Assembly (NCBI RefSeq): GCF_021390545.1
Contig: NZ_JAJUWR010000013.1
Location: forward strand, 114,102-178,101
DNA length: 64,000 bases
Origin: Algoriphagus sp. AGSA1
GTDB taxonomy: Bacteria; Bacteroidota; Bacteroidia; Cytophagales; Cyclobacteriaceae
Direction of reading: 5' to 3'
Position numbers and translations under genes: made by a program. Position 1 is the stretch's first letter; the number at the start of each line of letters is the position of its first letter. The notes under the pieces were generated by a model, which had not been told where the DNA came from, ran no database searches, and was given only the letters and a program-made list of their open reading frames with translations. Below are positions 62,967-64,000 of the stretch, in pieces.

Positions 62967-63875
62967 ATGAAAACAGCTTTTCATGCTACCCTAATCCTCC
63001 AATGCTTTGCTATCAGCCTTCTGTTATCGTGTAAGGGGGAAAAATCCCAATTAGAACTATTACATGCTTCGATTCAGACCCAGCTTGACTCCATCAATGG
63101 CGATGTAGCTCTGGCATATGTTAATCTCGCTGATCCGTCGGATAGTTTGATGATCAATGCCGAGGAAGAATTCCATGCGGCCAGCACCATGAAGGTACCG
63201 GTGATGATTGAACTGTATAAGCAGCAGAAAGAAGGAAAAATAGACCTCAATGATTCTATTGTCCTGATAAATGAATTCAAGAGTATCGTCGATAGCAGCT
63301 TCTATAGTATGGATATAGTGGATGACAGTGATGATGATATTTACAGCAAAATAGGAACTTCTGTAGCCTTCAAAGATCTGACTTACAGTATGATCACAGT
63401 CAGCAGCAATCTGGCTACTAATGTCTTGATAGAGCTGGTGGGAGCCAAAAATATCACAGCCACCATGCGGGCTCTAGGAGCTGACAAAATCAAAGTCTTG
63501 CGAGGAGTGGAGGACACCAAAGCATACGAGTTGGGTCTCAGCAATACGACTACTGCCAAAGACCTCATGGTCATCATGCGGGCAATTGCTGAAAGTAAAG
63601 CTGGGACAGAGGCTGATTGCGTAGAAATGATTTCAATCCTAAAAGACCAGCAGTTTAACTCCATCATTCCCTATTTCCTTCCTGATGAAGTGAAAGTTGC
63701 CCATAAAACAGGTTCAATCGTAGGAGTACATCACGATGCTGGAATAGTGTATCTACCGGATGGAAGAGCTTATGTGTTGGTGATTTTGTCAAAAAATCTC
63801 AAAGAATATGACAAAGCAACAGAACAGTTAGCCGGTTTATCGAAGACAGTTTATGATTATATGGTCGGGCAATGA
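62967..63875 (+). CDS. Class A beta-lactamase-like lipoprotein
   Basis: Protein of 302 residues with a lipoprotein signal (ISLLLSC; Cys22). The active-site motifs of the class A fold are present: S73-T-M-K76 in AASTMKVPVM, S146-S-N148 in ITVSSNLATN, and K247-T-G in AHKTGSIV. The Glu of the omega loop could be Glu182 in RGVEDTKAYE. The second motif is SSN where SDN is usual. It may be a true beta-lactamase or a D-Ala-type peptidase; it is not close enough to any known resistance enzyme for me to name. Confidence 0.88.
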   Translation: MKTAFHATLILQCFAISLLLSCKGEKSQLELLHASIQTQLDSINGDVALAYVNLADPSDSLMINAEEEFHAASTMKVPVMIELYKQQKEGKIDLNDSIVLINEFKSIVDSSFYSMDIVDDSDDDIYSKIGTSVAFKDLTYSMITVSSNLATNVLIELVGAKNITATMRALGADKIKVLRGVEDTKAYELGLSNTTTAKDLMVIMRAIAESKAGTEADCVEMISILKDQQFNSIIPYFLPDEVKVAHKTGSIVGVHHDAGIVYLPDGRAYVLVILSKNLKEYDKATEQLAGLSKTVYDYMVGQ

Positions 63876-63942
63876 GATTAGGGTTGCTGTCTTTAAGTCT
63901 TTAATGGGCAAGTATTGACTCCACAATATCATCAGCCGTACC

Positions 63943-63978
63943 CAACACTTTCTTTACGAAACTTTGTGGTTAAAAAAA
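63943..63978 (+). repeat. Dispersed 'CTTTGTGGTTAA' repeat, copy 2
   Basis: CAACACTTTCTTTACGAAAC followed by TTTGTGGTTAAAAAAA resembles 12084-12125 read on the opposite strand. It lies immediately before a terminator hairpin, as the first copy lies beside hairpins. Confidence 0.5.
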
Positions 63979-64000
63979 GCCATCCTTAGCAATCAGGATG
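63972..64000 (-). terminator. Terminator of a minus-strand gene beyond the right edge
   Basis: On the minus strand CATCCT, an eight-base loop, AGGATG, GC and seven T (A run at 63972-63978). The stem may continue past the window end. It belongs to a gene outside the window or acts as a boundary for the beta-lactamase-like gene in the reverse sense. Confidence 0.7.

Noticed and set aside
62967..63875. Calling the class A-like protein an antibiotic-resistance gene
   Set aside because: Only the fold motifs support it; the second motif is SSN and no close match to a known resistance enzyme can be recognised by eye.

Overview
The window reads as chromosome of a Bacteroidota bacterium, most likely a Cytophagales member of the Cyclobacteriaceae (Algoriphagus-like); the genus is an inference from gene content. 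Supporting signs are a gldE gliding-type gene next to ssb and mutY, a TonB-dependent receptor with an N-terminal carboxypeptidase-regulatory-like domain, many secreted peptidases, LytTR/LytS signalling, promoters of the Bacteroidota type (TTTG, then TAnnTTTG) and few Shine-Dalgarno sequences. About 47 protein genes, one tRNA gene, several terminators and several dispersed repeats can be supported.

Layout. 1-5.6 kb: glutamate synthase, gltB and partial gltD. 6.0-9.0 kb: gldE, ssb and mutY on the minus strand, with a gap between gltB and gldE and no gldD. 9.1-12.1 kb, plus strand: HU protein, TPR protein, a 29-residue very basic protein missed by ordinary ORF cut-offs, and RNase E/G, ending in a terminator that contains the stop codon. 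12.3-16.5 kb: a DUF4221-like lipoprotein gene broken by a 2-nt frameshift, an unknown membrane protein, and a LytTR regulator with a LytS-type kinase. 16.6-22.4 kb: a secreted repeat-like protein with a TonB receptor (minus), divergent from a YceI / outer-membrane barrel / YceI operon (plus). 22.5-30 kb: VOC protein, M14 peptidase, short alpha-glucan phosphorylase, AAA ATPase and carboxylesterase. 30-40.5 kb: a two-component system followed by a TolC / adaptor / RND / SBF-transporter efflux operon, preceded by a K+/H+ antiporter-like gene. 40.7-46.4 kb: large M14 peptidase, decayed ATPase fragment, MNT-HEPN toxin-antitoxin pair, Crp/Fnr regulator, NTF2-like protein, tRNA-Val and a secreted protein. 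46.9-64 kb: uvrA, a lipoprotein, a nicotinamide riboside uptake and kinase pair, serine hydrolase, M28 peptidase, TIM-barrel protein, esterase, DUF2200 protein, porin, PepSY-like protein, sulfatase, a second OmpR-type two-component system and a class A beta-lactamase-like lipoprotein.

Themes. The window combines housekeeping genes (nitrogen assimilation, DNA repair, RNA processing) with envelope and secretion functions. Three signalling pairs each lie beside envelope genes they could control. The observations most worth following are: a glycogen-phosphorylase homologue with Thr at the PLP-lysine position; an RND pump with a conservative D-to-E change in its proton relay, translationally coupled to an SBF transporter; long inverted repeats at the starts of the MNT-HEPN operon and of both ATPase genes; a MITE-like repeat in two clear copies and one weak one; the paired YceI operon; and the tandem hairpins behind RNase E/G. 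No CRISPR array, prophage or complete insertion sequence was seen.
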